Position numbers and translations under genes: made by a program. Below, one piece after another: positions 1-6,580 of a DNA stretch of 64,000 bases. The DNA is from JAOUEA01 sp041287635 (GTDB taxonomy: Bacteria; Actinomycetota; UBA4738; HRBIN12): positions 20,969 to 84,968 of the forward strand of contig JBGGNG010000186.1 of NCBI GenBank assembly GCA_041287635.1, written 5' to 3'. How positions within the stretch are numbered: position 1 is the first letter of the stretch; the number at the start of each line of letters is the position of its first letter. The notes under the pieces were generated by a model. The model did no database searches, had not been told where the DNA came from, and saw nothing but the letters and a program-made list of their open reading frames with translations.

Positions 1-137
1 AAGCCGGCCGCCGCGGCACGAGCGAGGGCCGACGCCTTCGCGCCGGTCATCGCCGGATCGAGCGCGCGAGGGTCGCCGAGCTCGACGACGGCCGCGCGCG
101 ACTCGCTGCGCTGGATCACGTTCGCGGCACGCACCAT
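1..137 (-). CDS. PEP/pyruvate-binding (PPDK/PEP synthase-like) protein, N-terminal fragment
   Basis: Only the first 45 codons are in the window; the gene runs off the left edge. The translation begins MVRAANVIQR and continues through LGDPRALDP and MTGAKASALARAA. This resembles the start of pyruvate phosphate dikinase and PEP synthase ATP-binding domains, where a G-GKGANL-type motif precedes an aGlPVPpGF segment. Here the usual GGKG is TGAK, so the match is imperfect. The ATG at 137 is chosen because the family motif lies about 30 residues in and a GCGGGGG stretch sits just upstream. It is divergent from the phosphoesterase gene. The family is inferred from one short motif. Confidence 0.4.
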   Translation of the reverse strand, partial: MVRAANVIQRSESRAAVVELGDPRALDPAMTGAKASALARAAAAG

Positions 138-277
138 GTGCCCCCGCTCGAGAGCCTCTTCGTCACCATCGTGGCGGCTCCGAGCCCGCGCGCGTCGTGC
201 CACGCGTCCTCACGTGGAAGGGACGTTCGGCGTGAGTGGGCGCGGCGCCCCGGCGCACGATAGAGATGGAGGGCCGG

Positions 278-1495
278 ATGCACGCGCACACGAGCGCATC
301 GGGCGTGCCGAGTCGCGGCGCGCTGACGTGGATGTCACGACGTCCCTGGTGGCTCTGGGTCGTCGTGGTCCTCGTCGGCGCGACCGCCGCGGTCGGCCTC
401 TACTACCGCCACCAGATCGTCTCGTTGGCGACCCACCGCAAGGGCCCGCCACCCTCGACGGCGGCGGTCGTTCCGTTCCCCGCCGGCGGGCGACCCGACG
501 TCCGCATCGCAGCGGTGGGTGACGTCGGCGAGGGCGAGGAGGAGGAATGGAACACGGCGCGCGCGATGACGATGCTCGAGCGAGGGAATCCTGCGTACGA
601 CGCGCTCCTGCTGCTCGGCGACAACGTCTACCCGAGCGGTGACCCCGAGCGGCTGCCGGACACCGTCTTCCGCCCGTTCGGCGACCTGCTCGACCGAGGC
701 ACGGTCTTCGACGCGATCCTCGGCAACCACGACGTCGCCGGAGGGTGGGGTGACGAGCAGATCGCCGCCCTGGGCATGCCGGGGCGGTGGTGGACCGACG
801 CGATCGGCGACGTGCGACTGATCGGTCTCGACGCCTACTCGCTCGGGGATCGCGAGCAGATGGCGTTCCTCGAGCGCACCCTCGACGAGGCGACCGAGCC
901 GTGGACGATCGTGGCGATCCACGAGTCGCCGTACTCGGCCGGCTACCAGGGCTCCAACCTCGAGGTGCGCGATCGCTACGCGCCGGTGTTCGCCCGCGAA
1001 GGCGTGCAGCTCGTGCTCTCGGGCCACGACCACGACTACCAGCGCAGCCGGCCGATCGACGGTGTGACCTACATCGTCAGCGGCGCCGGCGGGCTCACGA
1101 GAGGGACCGGCGAGGAGTGGTTCACCGAGGTTTCGTGGTCGGTGCTGCACTTCCTCGACATCAACGTGTTCCCCGACCATCTGCTGGTGCGGGCGATCGA
1201 CCAGGAGGGGCGATCCTTCGACGAGGTCGAGATCCCCGTCGAGACCCCGTACGGTCAGTCCTCGGCCACGACCGGCAGCCCCGCTGCCCGCCACGCCGTC
1301 ATACCGCCGATGACCGTGAGCGCCTCGCGCCCGTGGGCCACCAGCAGGCTCGCCGCGACCGACGAGCGGAACCCGCTCCCGCAGATCACCGCCATCGGAC
1401 GGTCGCCCGCGACCTCCTCGAGACGCGCCGGGAGCTCGCCGGCGGTGAGGAACGTCGCGTCGGCCGCGTGGCCCTCGCGCCACTCCCCCGGCTGA
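278..1495 (+). CDS. Membrane-anchored metallophosphoesterase (calcineurin-like)
   Basis: A predicted dinuclear-metal phosphoesterase held outside the membrane by one N-terminal anchor (WWLWVVVVLVGATAAVGLYY). The catalytic motifs appear in order: AVGDVGE (first metal Asp), LLLGDNVYP (GD-N), ILGNHDVAG (GNHD), VVAIHESPY and VLSGHDHDYQ (GHDH). This layout matches purple-acid-phosphatase-like calcineurin enzymes. The ATG at 278 is preferred to GTG 236 because GGAGGG lies 4 nt upstream and the anchor follows directly. Recognisable family sequence stops near base 1250. The last 80 codons lie antisense to the end of the persulfide dioxygenase gene and look like non-homologous read-through, so the native stop may be lost. 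The substrate is unknown. Confidence 0.8.
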   Translation: MHAHTSASGVPSRGALTWMSRRPWWLWVVVVLVGATAAVGLYYRHQIVSLATHRKGPPPSTAAVVPFPAGGRPDVRIAAVGDVGEGEEEEWNTARAMTMLERGNPAYDALLLLGDNVYPSGDPERLPDTVFRPFGDLLDRGTVFDAILGNHDVAGGWGDEQIAALGMPGRWWTDAIGDVRLIGLDAYSLGDREQMAFLERTLDEATEPWTIVAIHESPYSAGYQGSNLEVRDRYAPVFAREGVQLVLSGHDHDYQRSRPIDGVTYIVSGAGGLTRGTGEEWFTEVSWSVLHFLDINVFPDHLLVRAIDQEGRSFDEVEIPVETPYGQSSATTGSPAARHAVIPPMTVSASRPWATSRLAATDERNPLPQITAIGRSPATSSRRAGSSPAVRNVASAAWPSRHSPG

Positions 1496-2652
1496 CGCAC
1501 GTCGAGCAGCTCGACCTCGTTGCGGGCGGCACCCTCGCGCGCCTCCCGCACCGAGAGTTGCGCCAGGGTGGCGATCGGCTCGCCCGAGGTCCGCCAGGCC
1601 CCCATGCCGCCGCCGAGCCATCCGACCGGCGGGGCGTAGCCGGTACGCAAGAGCTGCCACGTCGCCTCCCACAGGTCGTCGGCGCGATCGAGCACGAGCA
1701 CGACGTCGGCGCCTTCGGGGACGACCGTGCCCGCCCACGTGGAGAACGACGTGCCGAGCCCCACGTTCAGGGCGCCCGGCACGTGCCCCCCGGCGAACGA
1801 CTCCGGCTGCCGCGCGTCGAGCACGACGGCTCCCCCCGCCCGCAGCTTGGTCACCTGCTCGACGTCGAGCGCGGGCGGCTCGGCGAGCGTGCCGAGCAGC
1901 GCGGGACCGCCCATGTTCTGGCCGCGCATGCGCTTCCAGTAGGGAGGAACCGCCGGCAGGTCCTGCAGGTCCATGCACTCGCGCACGAACACGTCCTCGC
2001 TCATGAGCCGACGCAGCATCGGGTTCGTGCGCCGCTCGTAGCCGACGGTGGTCGACAGCCGCGAGCCGATGTTGCCCCCGCAGAGCGAGCCCGCCACGTG
2101 CGTCGGGAAGACCTCGACGTGGTCGGGCAGCTCCAGGATCTTGGTCTGCAGCATCTCGCACATCGCGGCCGCGCTCTCGCGCGTCTGCTCGGCGCCGCCG
2201 AGCAGGTCCGGCCGGGCCACGTCCCCGACGAGCAACGCTCCGCCCGAGAGCAGCAGCGCCGGATCTTCGCCGACCGCGCGGTCGTGCACGAGCAGGCTCA
2301 CGTGCTCGGGGGTGTGACCGGGCGTGTGGAGCGCCTCGAACGCCACGTCGCCCATCTCCACGACCTCGCCGTCACGCACGGGGCGATGGTCGTAGCCGTA
2401 CGCACCGAGGGCCGACGCCAACACCGTGATGCCGGGGGCGCGCGCGACGACCTCGGAGATGCCCGACAGATAGTCGTTGTGGCCGTGGGTGTCGATCGCG
2501 TACGCGACACGGAACCCGTGCGCCCGAGCGGCTTCGAAGTAGGCGCGCACGTCGCGTTGCGGGTCGAGCACCAGAGCATCGCCCGTGTCCTCGTCGCCGA
2601 CCAGATACGACGCGTGGCCGAGGCTCTCGAGGTGGAACTGCTCCAGGTACAT
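1255..2652 (-). CDS. CstB-like persulfide dioxygenase-rhodanese fusion (MBL fold)
   Basis: About 465 residues. The N-terminal half is an ETHE1-type metallo-beta-lactamase domain: DTHGHNDYLSG supplies the first iron ligand, HTPGHTPEH the second His, and GDVARPDL the Asp. Two rhodanese domains follow. The first has VLDRADD where the active-site Cys should be and is probably inactive. The second keeps an active loop, CGSGFRS. Family members oxidise glutathione or bacillithiol persulfides to sulfite or thiosulfate. The start MYLEQFHLESLG is set by the TGATG junction with the upstream rhodanese gene, where stop and start share one base, implying translational coupling. Partners are a rhodanese, a TauE exporter and a CsoR/CstR repressor. 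Confidence 0.85.
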   Translation of the reverse strand: MYLEQFHLESLGHASYLVGDEDTGDALVLDPQRDVRAYFEAARAHGFRVAYAIDTHGHNDYLSGISEVVARAPGITVLASALGAYGYDHRPVRDGEVVEMGDVAFEALHTPGHTPEHVSLLVHDRAVGEDPALLLSGGALLVGDVARPDLLGGAEQTRESAAAMCEMLQTKILELPDHVEVFPTHVAGSLCGGNIGSRLSTTVGYERRTNPMLRRLMSEDVFVRECMDLQDLPAVPPYWKRMRGQNMGGPALLGTLAEPPALDVEQVTKLRAGGAVVLDARQPESFAGGHVPGALNVGLGTSFSTWAGTVVPEGADVVLVLDRADDLWEATWQLLRTGYAPPVGWLGGGMGAWRTSGEPIATLAQLSVREAREGAARNEVELLDVRQPGEWREGHAADATFLTAGELPARLEEVAGDRPMAVICGSGFRSSVAASLLVAHGREALTVIGGMTAWRAAGLPVVAED

Positions 2653-2987
2653 CAGGCGACCCTTCCCGGACGGCCGGTCTCGGTCGCGATCGGCAGCCCG
2701 TGGCGCTCCCACGCGACCATACCTCCGGAGACGTTGACCACGTCGAGGCCGTGCGTGCGCAGGAACCTCGTCGCCGCCGCGCTGCGGTTGCCACTGCGGC
2801 AGATCACCGCCACGGGTCGGCTCTGGTCGATCTCGCCGAACCTCGCCGGGAGGCTCGCGAGCGGAAGGTGCGTCGCCCCCGACACGTGGCCTTCCTGCCA
2901 CTCGTGGTGATCGCGAACGTCGAGCAGGGTCATCGCATCGGCCCGTTCGTGCACGGCTGCCGGGTCGATCTCGTGTCGTCCGAACAT
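2652..2987 (-). CDS. Single-domain rhodanese sulfurtransferase
   Basis: A 111-residue rhodanese-like protein that probably moves sulfane sulfur between persulfides and acceptors in the cytoplasm. LLDVRDHHEW is the family motif, EGHVSGATHLP the GHIpGA-type motif, and CRSGNRS the active loop with its catalytic Cys. The ATG at 2987 (MFGRHEIDPA) is chosen because AAAGGA lies 8 nt upstream. Another ATG six codons earlier lacks a convincing site. The stop overlaps the dioxygenase start by one base, and the TauE-type gene lies just upstream, so the three should share one transcript. In cst-type operons such a rhodanese feeds persulfide to the dioxygenase; that role here is inferred. Confidence 0.85.
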   Translation of the reverse strand: MFGRHEIDPAAVHERADAMTLLDVRDHHEWQEGHVSGATHLPLASLPARFGEIDQSRPVAVICRSGNRSAAATRFLRTHGLDVVNVSGGMVAWERHGLPIATETGRPGRVA

Positions 2988-3018
2988 CGTCGTCGTCCTT
3001 TCCATGTCGATCAGATCC

Positions 3019-3804
3019 TCACACCGTCGCCACGTCGACGAGGGTCACCACACCGATCACCATCACGAACACCGCGAACGCGCGCCCCAGCGTGCCGGAG
3101 CTCAGCCGCGAAGCGACGCACTGACCGCCGATCGCACCCAACACACCGCCGGCCGCGAAGACCAGCGCCACCGGCAGGTCGATCGAACCCAGGCCGAGGT
3201 GGGCCACCAGGCCCGCGAACGCGTTCACCGCGATCACGACGAGCGAGGTCCCGATCGCCACGGGGGTCGGCAGTTCGAGCACCAGCGCCATGACGGGCAC
3301 CGCGAGGAACCCGCCACCCACGCCGAAGAGCCCGGTCAGCACACCGAGCCCGAACCCCGCCGCGAGCACCTTGGGGACGCGATCGGCCGTCACGCGGTCG
3401 CGGGTGGCGTCCGCGGCGGCGGCCGACATCTCGGGCTCCGGCCGGCCCGCCCGGCGCCACATGCCGATCGAGGCCACGACCATCACGACGGCGAACCCTC
3501 CCAGCACGAGGCCCTCGTCGAGGCGATGGTTCACCCATGCCCCCGCGAACGAGCCGACGATGCCCGCCGACGCGAAGACGGCGGCCGTGCGGAACCAGAC
3601 GGTGCCCGCGCGCACGTGGGCGGCCGCCGCGCCGGCCGCGGTGAGCCCCACGACCAGCAGCGAGGTGGGGATCGCCTGGCGCACGGGCAAGCCCAGGCCG
3701 TACACGAGCGCGGGCACCGCCAGGATCGACCCCCCGCCGCCGAGTGCCCCGAGCGCGCCGCCGATCGCGAGGCCGAACAGCGCAGCCAGGGCCAGGTCGT
3801 CCAT
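3019..3804 (-). CDS. TauE/SafE-family sulfite (sulfur anion) exporter
   Basis: A 261-residue polytopic membrane protein of the TauE/SafE (DUF81) family. Two homologous halves each open with a Gly-rich segment: GALGALGGGGSILAVPAL near residue 17 and LTGLFGVGGGFLAVPVMAL near residue 157. A charged loop (RRAGRPEPEMSAAAADATRD) links them. The family exports sulfite, sulfoacetate or related anions. Its position between a CsoR/CstR repressor and persulfide-oxidising enzymes suggests it removes the sulfite made by the downstream dioxygenase. It starts 6 nt after the repressor gene. Confidence 0.85.
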   Translation of the reverse strand: MDDLALAALFGLAIGGALGALGGGGSILAVPALVYGLGLPVRQAIPTSLLVVGLTAAGAAAAHVRAGTVWFRTAAVFASAGIVGSFAGAWVNHRLDEGLVLGGFAVVMVVASIGMWRRAGRPEPEMSAAAADATRDRVTADRVPKVLAAGFGLGVLTGLFGVGGGFLAVPVMALVLELPTPVAIGTSLVVIAVNAFAGLVAHLGLGSIDLPVALVFAAGGVLGAIGGQCVASRLSSGTLGRAFAVFVMVIGVVTLVDVATV

Positions 3805-3810
3805 CGAGGC

Positions 3811-4080
3811 TCAGGCCAGCTGCAGGAACAGGCGCTGCAGCTCCTCGGGGTCGTACCCCTCGGCCGCGGCCGACTCCTCGTCGCGCAGGCACGCGGTGAG
3901 GTTCGCCACGAGGTAGCGGGCCCCCGCTCGCTCGAGCGCGCGGGTCGCGGCGGCGAACTGCCTCACGACGTCGCGGCAGTCGCGGCCGTCTTCGATCATC
4001 GTCGCCAGGCCGTCCACCTGTCCCTGCACGCGGTGCAGGCGGTTCACGACCTCGCGGAGTTCGGTGGCATCCACGTTCAT
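3811..4080 (-). CDS. cstR: CsoR/CstR-family repressor, probably persulfide-sensing
   Basis: An 89-residue all-helical repressor of the CsoR/RcnR/CstR family (VVNRLHRVQGQVDGL is the family signature). Two cysteines fit the sensor pair: GRDCRDVV near residue 35 and LTACLRDE near residue 63. In copper-sensing CsoR a His lies four residues before the second Cys; here that position is Asn (VANLTAC). Loss of the copper ligand, together with neighbours for sulfur chemistry, argues for a persulfide sensor like CstR, which forms a di- or trisulfide and releases DNA. It is first in the operon, directly downstream of a palindromic site of the family's type. The symbol is by analogy. Confidence 0.75.
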   Translation of the reverse strand: MNVDATELREVVNRLHRVQGQVDGLATMIEDGRDCRDVVRQFAAATRALERAGARYLVANLTACLRDEESAAAEGYDPEELQRLFLQLA

Positions 4081-4117
4081 CGGGGCTCCCTTCCCAGGCT
4101 CACGAAGGGCACAACCC

Positions 4118-4135
4118 TATACCCCCAGGGGTATA
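4118..4135. promoter_or_regulatory. CsoR/CstR-type operator
   Basis: A perfect 8-bp inverted repeat, TATACCCC-CA-GGGGTATA, lies 38 bp upstream of the repressor start codon. CsoR-family proteins bind G-tract palindromes flanked by AT pairs, and this matches that form. It should let the repressor control its own operon. The same site also faces the remnant on the plus strand, which has no function. Confidence 0.75.
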
Positions 4136-4140
4136 TTCCC

Positions 4141-4455
4141 CTCTCTGCGGTGACAGCGTCTCATCGCTCACCGAGCTGATGCTCGGCGCCGAGATCTTCG
4201 ACATCGCGGCGAGTGGGCCGAGGGGTTCCGATTCGACGAGGACGACTTCCAGGTCGACGCGATCGACGAGGTGGGGCCGGCCGGGCACTTCCTCGACCAG
4301 GAGCACACGCTGCTCAACATGCGCGAGTTCTGGCGGGAGACGTTCGGGAGCTGCTCGCGACGCACGAGCCGGTCCCGCTGCCCGAGGGCATGGAAGCCGA
4401 GCTCGACGCGATCATGGAGACCTACGGGGCGCAGTCGCTCGCCGAAGCCCGCTGA
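4141..4455 (+). pseudogene. Decayed 3' remnant of a trimethylamine methyltransferase (MttB)-like gene
   Basis: Three forward frames carry consecutive pieces of one protein end. Frame one gives SSLTELMLGAEIFD, frame two gives GEWAEGFRFDEDDF then DAIDEVGPAGHFLDQEHTL and MREFWRETF, and frame three gives LLATHEPVPLPEGM up to AR and TGA at 4455. The order and the DEVGPGGHFL-type motif match the C-terminus of MttB-family corrinoid methyltransferases. Restoring one C near 4203 and one near 4348 joins all three. About 100 residues remain of some 480, and the 5' end stops at the sulfur operon promoter, so this is a truncated relic. The family call rests on memory of its motifs. Confidence 0.6.
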
Positions 4456-4519
4456 CCAACCACGATGAGTTCTAAGCTCGTCGTCCGTCCTACGGGGTGA
4501 GGACCACGAAGGAGGATCG

Positions 4520-4615
4520 ATGCGCGAGGACACGGCGGGCCCGGCGGCAACGCGGGGCAAGGAATCGCAATCCCAGGAAGGGAGGGGCACCCCCCCTGTC
4601 CCTCAGCCTCGATAG
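4520..4615 (+). CDS. Possible 31-codon small ORF with strong ribosome binding site
   Basis: ATG at 4520 follows GAAGGAGG with a 4-nt gap and opens a 31-codon frame (MREDTAGPAAT to PPVPQPR) ending in TAG at 4615, 11 nt before the exporter ATPase start. TAAGCT near 4474 could serve as a -10 box. The peptide is hydrophilic with no known motif. It could be a leader peptide for the ABC exporter, or the binding site could be a leftover of the nearby decayed gene. I do not recognise it. Confidence 0.25.
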   Translation: MREDTAGPAATRGKESQSQEGRGTPPVPQPR

Positions 4616-4618
4616 GGT
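4613..4618 (+). promoter_or_regulatory. Putative -10 box (TAGGGT), leaderless start at 4627
   Basis: TAGGGT ends 8 nt before the ATG of the exporter ATPase. This spacing would place transcription initiation at or next to the start codon. Confidence 0.5.
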
Positions 4619-4626
4619 TGTCGGCT

Positions 4627-5652
4627 ATGTCCTCTCCCATCATCCGGACCGAGCAGCTCGTCAAGCACTTCGGCGAGGTCCAGGCCCTCAAGGGCGTCGA
4701 TCTCGAGGTGCAGAAGGGCACCGTGCTCGGCATGCTCGGCCCCAACGGGGCCGGCAAGACGACGGCGGTGCGCATCCTGACGACCTTGCTCGCGCCCACA
4801 AGCGGCCGGGCGGAGGTGGACGGGCTCGACGTGGTGCGCGACGCCGAGGAGCTCCGGTTCCGCATCGGGCTCGCCGGACAGAGCGCCGCGGTCGACGAGA
4901 ACCTGACCGGGCTCGAGAACCTCGAGCTCGTCGGGCGCCTCTATCACCTGCCCAAGGCTGAGGCGCGACGCCGTGGCGGCGAGGTGCTCGAGCGATTCGG
5001 CCTGTCCGATGCCGCCGACCGCCCCACGAAGACCTACTCGGGCGGCATGCGACGCCGCCTCGACCTGGCAGCGAGCCTCGTCGGGCGGCCCGACATCCTC
5101 TTCCTCGACGAGCCCACGACCGGGCTCGACCCGCGCAGCCGTATCGACGTGTGGGACTTCGTCCGCGAGCTGCAGGCCGACGGCACGACCCTGCTGCTCA
5201 CGACGCAGTACCTCGAGGAGGCCGACCAGCTCGCCGATCGCATCGCGGTCATCGACGAGGGGACCGTCATCGCCGAGGGCACGTCCGATGAGCTGAAGGA
5301 CCAGATCGGTGGCGAGGTGCTCGAGCTGCACGTCGACGATGCCAGCCATCTGGCCCGCGTGGCCGAGGCGCTCAACGGTGTCGGGGCGGGTGCGCCCTCC
5401 GTCGACGCCGAGGCCCGACTGGTTCGCATCCCGGTGGGCAGCGATGGTTTCGACGCCTTGCGAGACAGCGTGCGCCTGCTCGACGAGGGGAAGATCTGGG
5501 TGGTCGACATCGCACTGCACCGCCCGACCCTGGACGACGTGTTCCTCTCGCTCACGGGCCGCGTCGCCGAGGACGGCTCCGAGTCCGGGGCCGAACCGGC
5601 GGATCGCAGACGAGGTAAGGGTCGGAAAGGCAAGGAGGAGGAGCACGCATGA
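4627..5652 (+). CDS. DrrA-type ABC exporter, ATP-binding subunit
   Basis: A cytoplasmic ATPase of about 341 residues from the daunorubicin-resistance (DrrA) family, which powers export of drugs or lipids. Walker A is GPNGAGKT (near residue 37), the signature YSGGMRRR, Walker B ILFLDEP, and the switch His is replaced in LLTTQYLEEA, as is common in this family. A DrrA-type C-terminal extension follows and ends in a basic tail (RRRGKGRKGK). The ATG at 4627 is preferred to TTG 4618 because TAGGGT sits 8 nt upstream. The stop overlaps the permease start by four bases (ATGA), so the two are coupled. The substrate cannot be predicted. Confidence 0.9.
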   Translation: MSSPIIRTEQLVKHFGEVQALKGVDLEVQKGTVLGMLGPNGAGKTTAVRILTTLLAPTSGRAEVDGLDVVRDAEELRFRIGLAGQSAAVDENLTGLENLELVGRLYHLPKAEARRRGGEVLERFGLSDAADRPTKTYSGGMRRRLDLAASLVGRPDILFLDEPTTGLDPRSRIDVWDFVRELQADGTTLLLTTQYLEEADQLADRIAVIDEGTVIAEGTSDELKDQIGGEVLELHVDDASHLARVAEALNGVGAGAPSVDAEARLVRIPVGSDGFDALRDSVRLLDEGKIWVVDIALHRPTLDDVFLSLTGRVAEDGSESGAEPADRRRGKGRKGKEEEHA

Positions 5653-6512
5653 GCGCGGTCGCACAGACGCCCCTCGACCGACGGGCTCCCTCGAGCATCG
5701 GCGGGCGCATGAGCCTGGCGTTCACCGACGGGCTGCTCGTCGCACGGCGGAACCTGGTCACCCTCACCCGGGTGCCGACCGTCTTCATCTTCGAGCTGGT
5801 GCAGCCCGTGATGTTCGTGCTGCTCTTCCGGTTCATCTACGCGGATCAGTTCCGGTTCCTGCCGGAGGGACTCGACTACGTGCAGTTCCTGATGCCGGGC
5901 ATCTTCGTGCAGAACGCGATCTTCGGCGCGACGACGACGGCGGTCGGGCTCGCGGAGGACCTGAAGACCGGCATCATCGATCGGTTCCGATCGCTGCCGA
6001 TGGCGCGGTCGGCGGTGCTCGCCGGGCGCACGACATCCGACCTCGCGAAGAACCTGCTGCTGGTGCTGATCGTGATCGTGATCGGGTACCTCGTGGGGTT
6101 CCGGTTCGAGAACGGGTTCCTCTCCGCGGTGGGCGTGGTGCTGCTCGTTCTCGCGGTCGGATTCGCGTGGTCGTGGGTGTTCGCGTGCCTGGGACTGGCC
6201 CTGAAGCAGGTCGAGGCCGTGCAGGCGGCGTCGTTCACGCTGGTCTTCCCCGTCGTGTTCGTGAGCTCGGCGTTCGCGCCGGTCGAAGGCATGGTCGAAT
6301 GGCTGCAGCCGATCGCTCGCGCCAACCCCGTGTCGATCTGGTGCAACCTCGCGAGGTACCTGTCGAACGGTCCGATCGGCATCACCGACCCGATCACGAA
6401 CGTGCCCGTCGACACGTTCGAGAACCTGCTCGTCAAGTCGGTCGTGTGGATCGCGATCATCCTGGCGATCGCGGCGCCCATCGCCATCCGGTTGTACCGC
6501 AAGCTCGACTGA
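5649..6512 (+). CDS. DrrB-type ABC-2 permease
   Basis: A 287-residue integral membrane partner of the preceding ATPase. The ABC-2 family signature region is visible: LVQPVMFVLLFRFIY early, then MPGIFVQNAIFGATTTAVGLAEDLKTGIIDRFRSLPM, which is the DrrB cytoplasmic-loop motif, and further hydrophobic helices to the C-terminus. A short charged N-terminus precedes the first helix. The start lies inside the ATPase stop (ATGA). Together the pair forms a two-gene exporter unit; the MFS gene downstream is separated by about 70 bases and may be co-transcribed. Confidence 0.88.
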   Translation: MSAVAQTPLDRRAPSSIGGRMSLAFTDGLLVARRNLVTLTRVPTVFIFELVQPVMFVLLFRFIYADQFRFLPEGLDYVQFLMPGIFVQNAIFGATTTAVGLAEDLKTGIIDRFRSLPMARSAVLAGRTTSDLAKNLLLVLIVIVIGYLVGFRFENGFLSAVGVVLLVLAVGFAWSWVFACLGLALKQVEAVQAASFTLVFPVVFVSSAFAPVEGMVEWLQPIARANPVSIWCNLARYLSNGPIGITDPITNVPVDTFENLLVKSVVWIAIILAIAAPIAIRLYRKLD

Positions 6513-6580
6513 GGCTCGGAACACCACCGAGCGTCCCGGCGTTGCGGAAACCTGAGCCGCGCATCGAGTGAGGAGTGCCC

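Noticed and set aside
787..2910. A 707-codon forward reading frame
   Set aside because: It is antisense to the rhodanese and dioxygenase genes, very Arg-rich, and has no motifs; such shadows are common at this GC.
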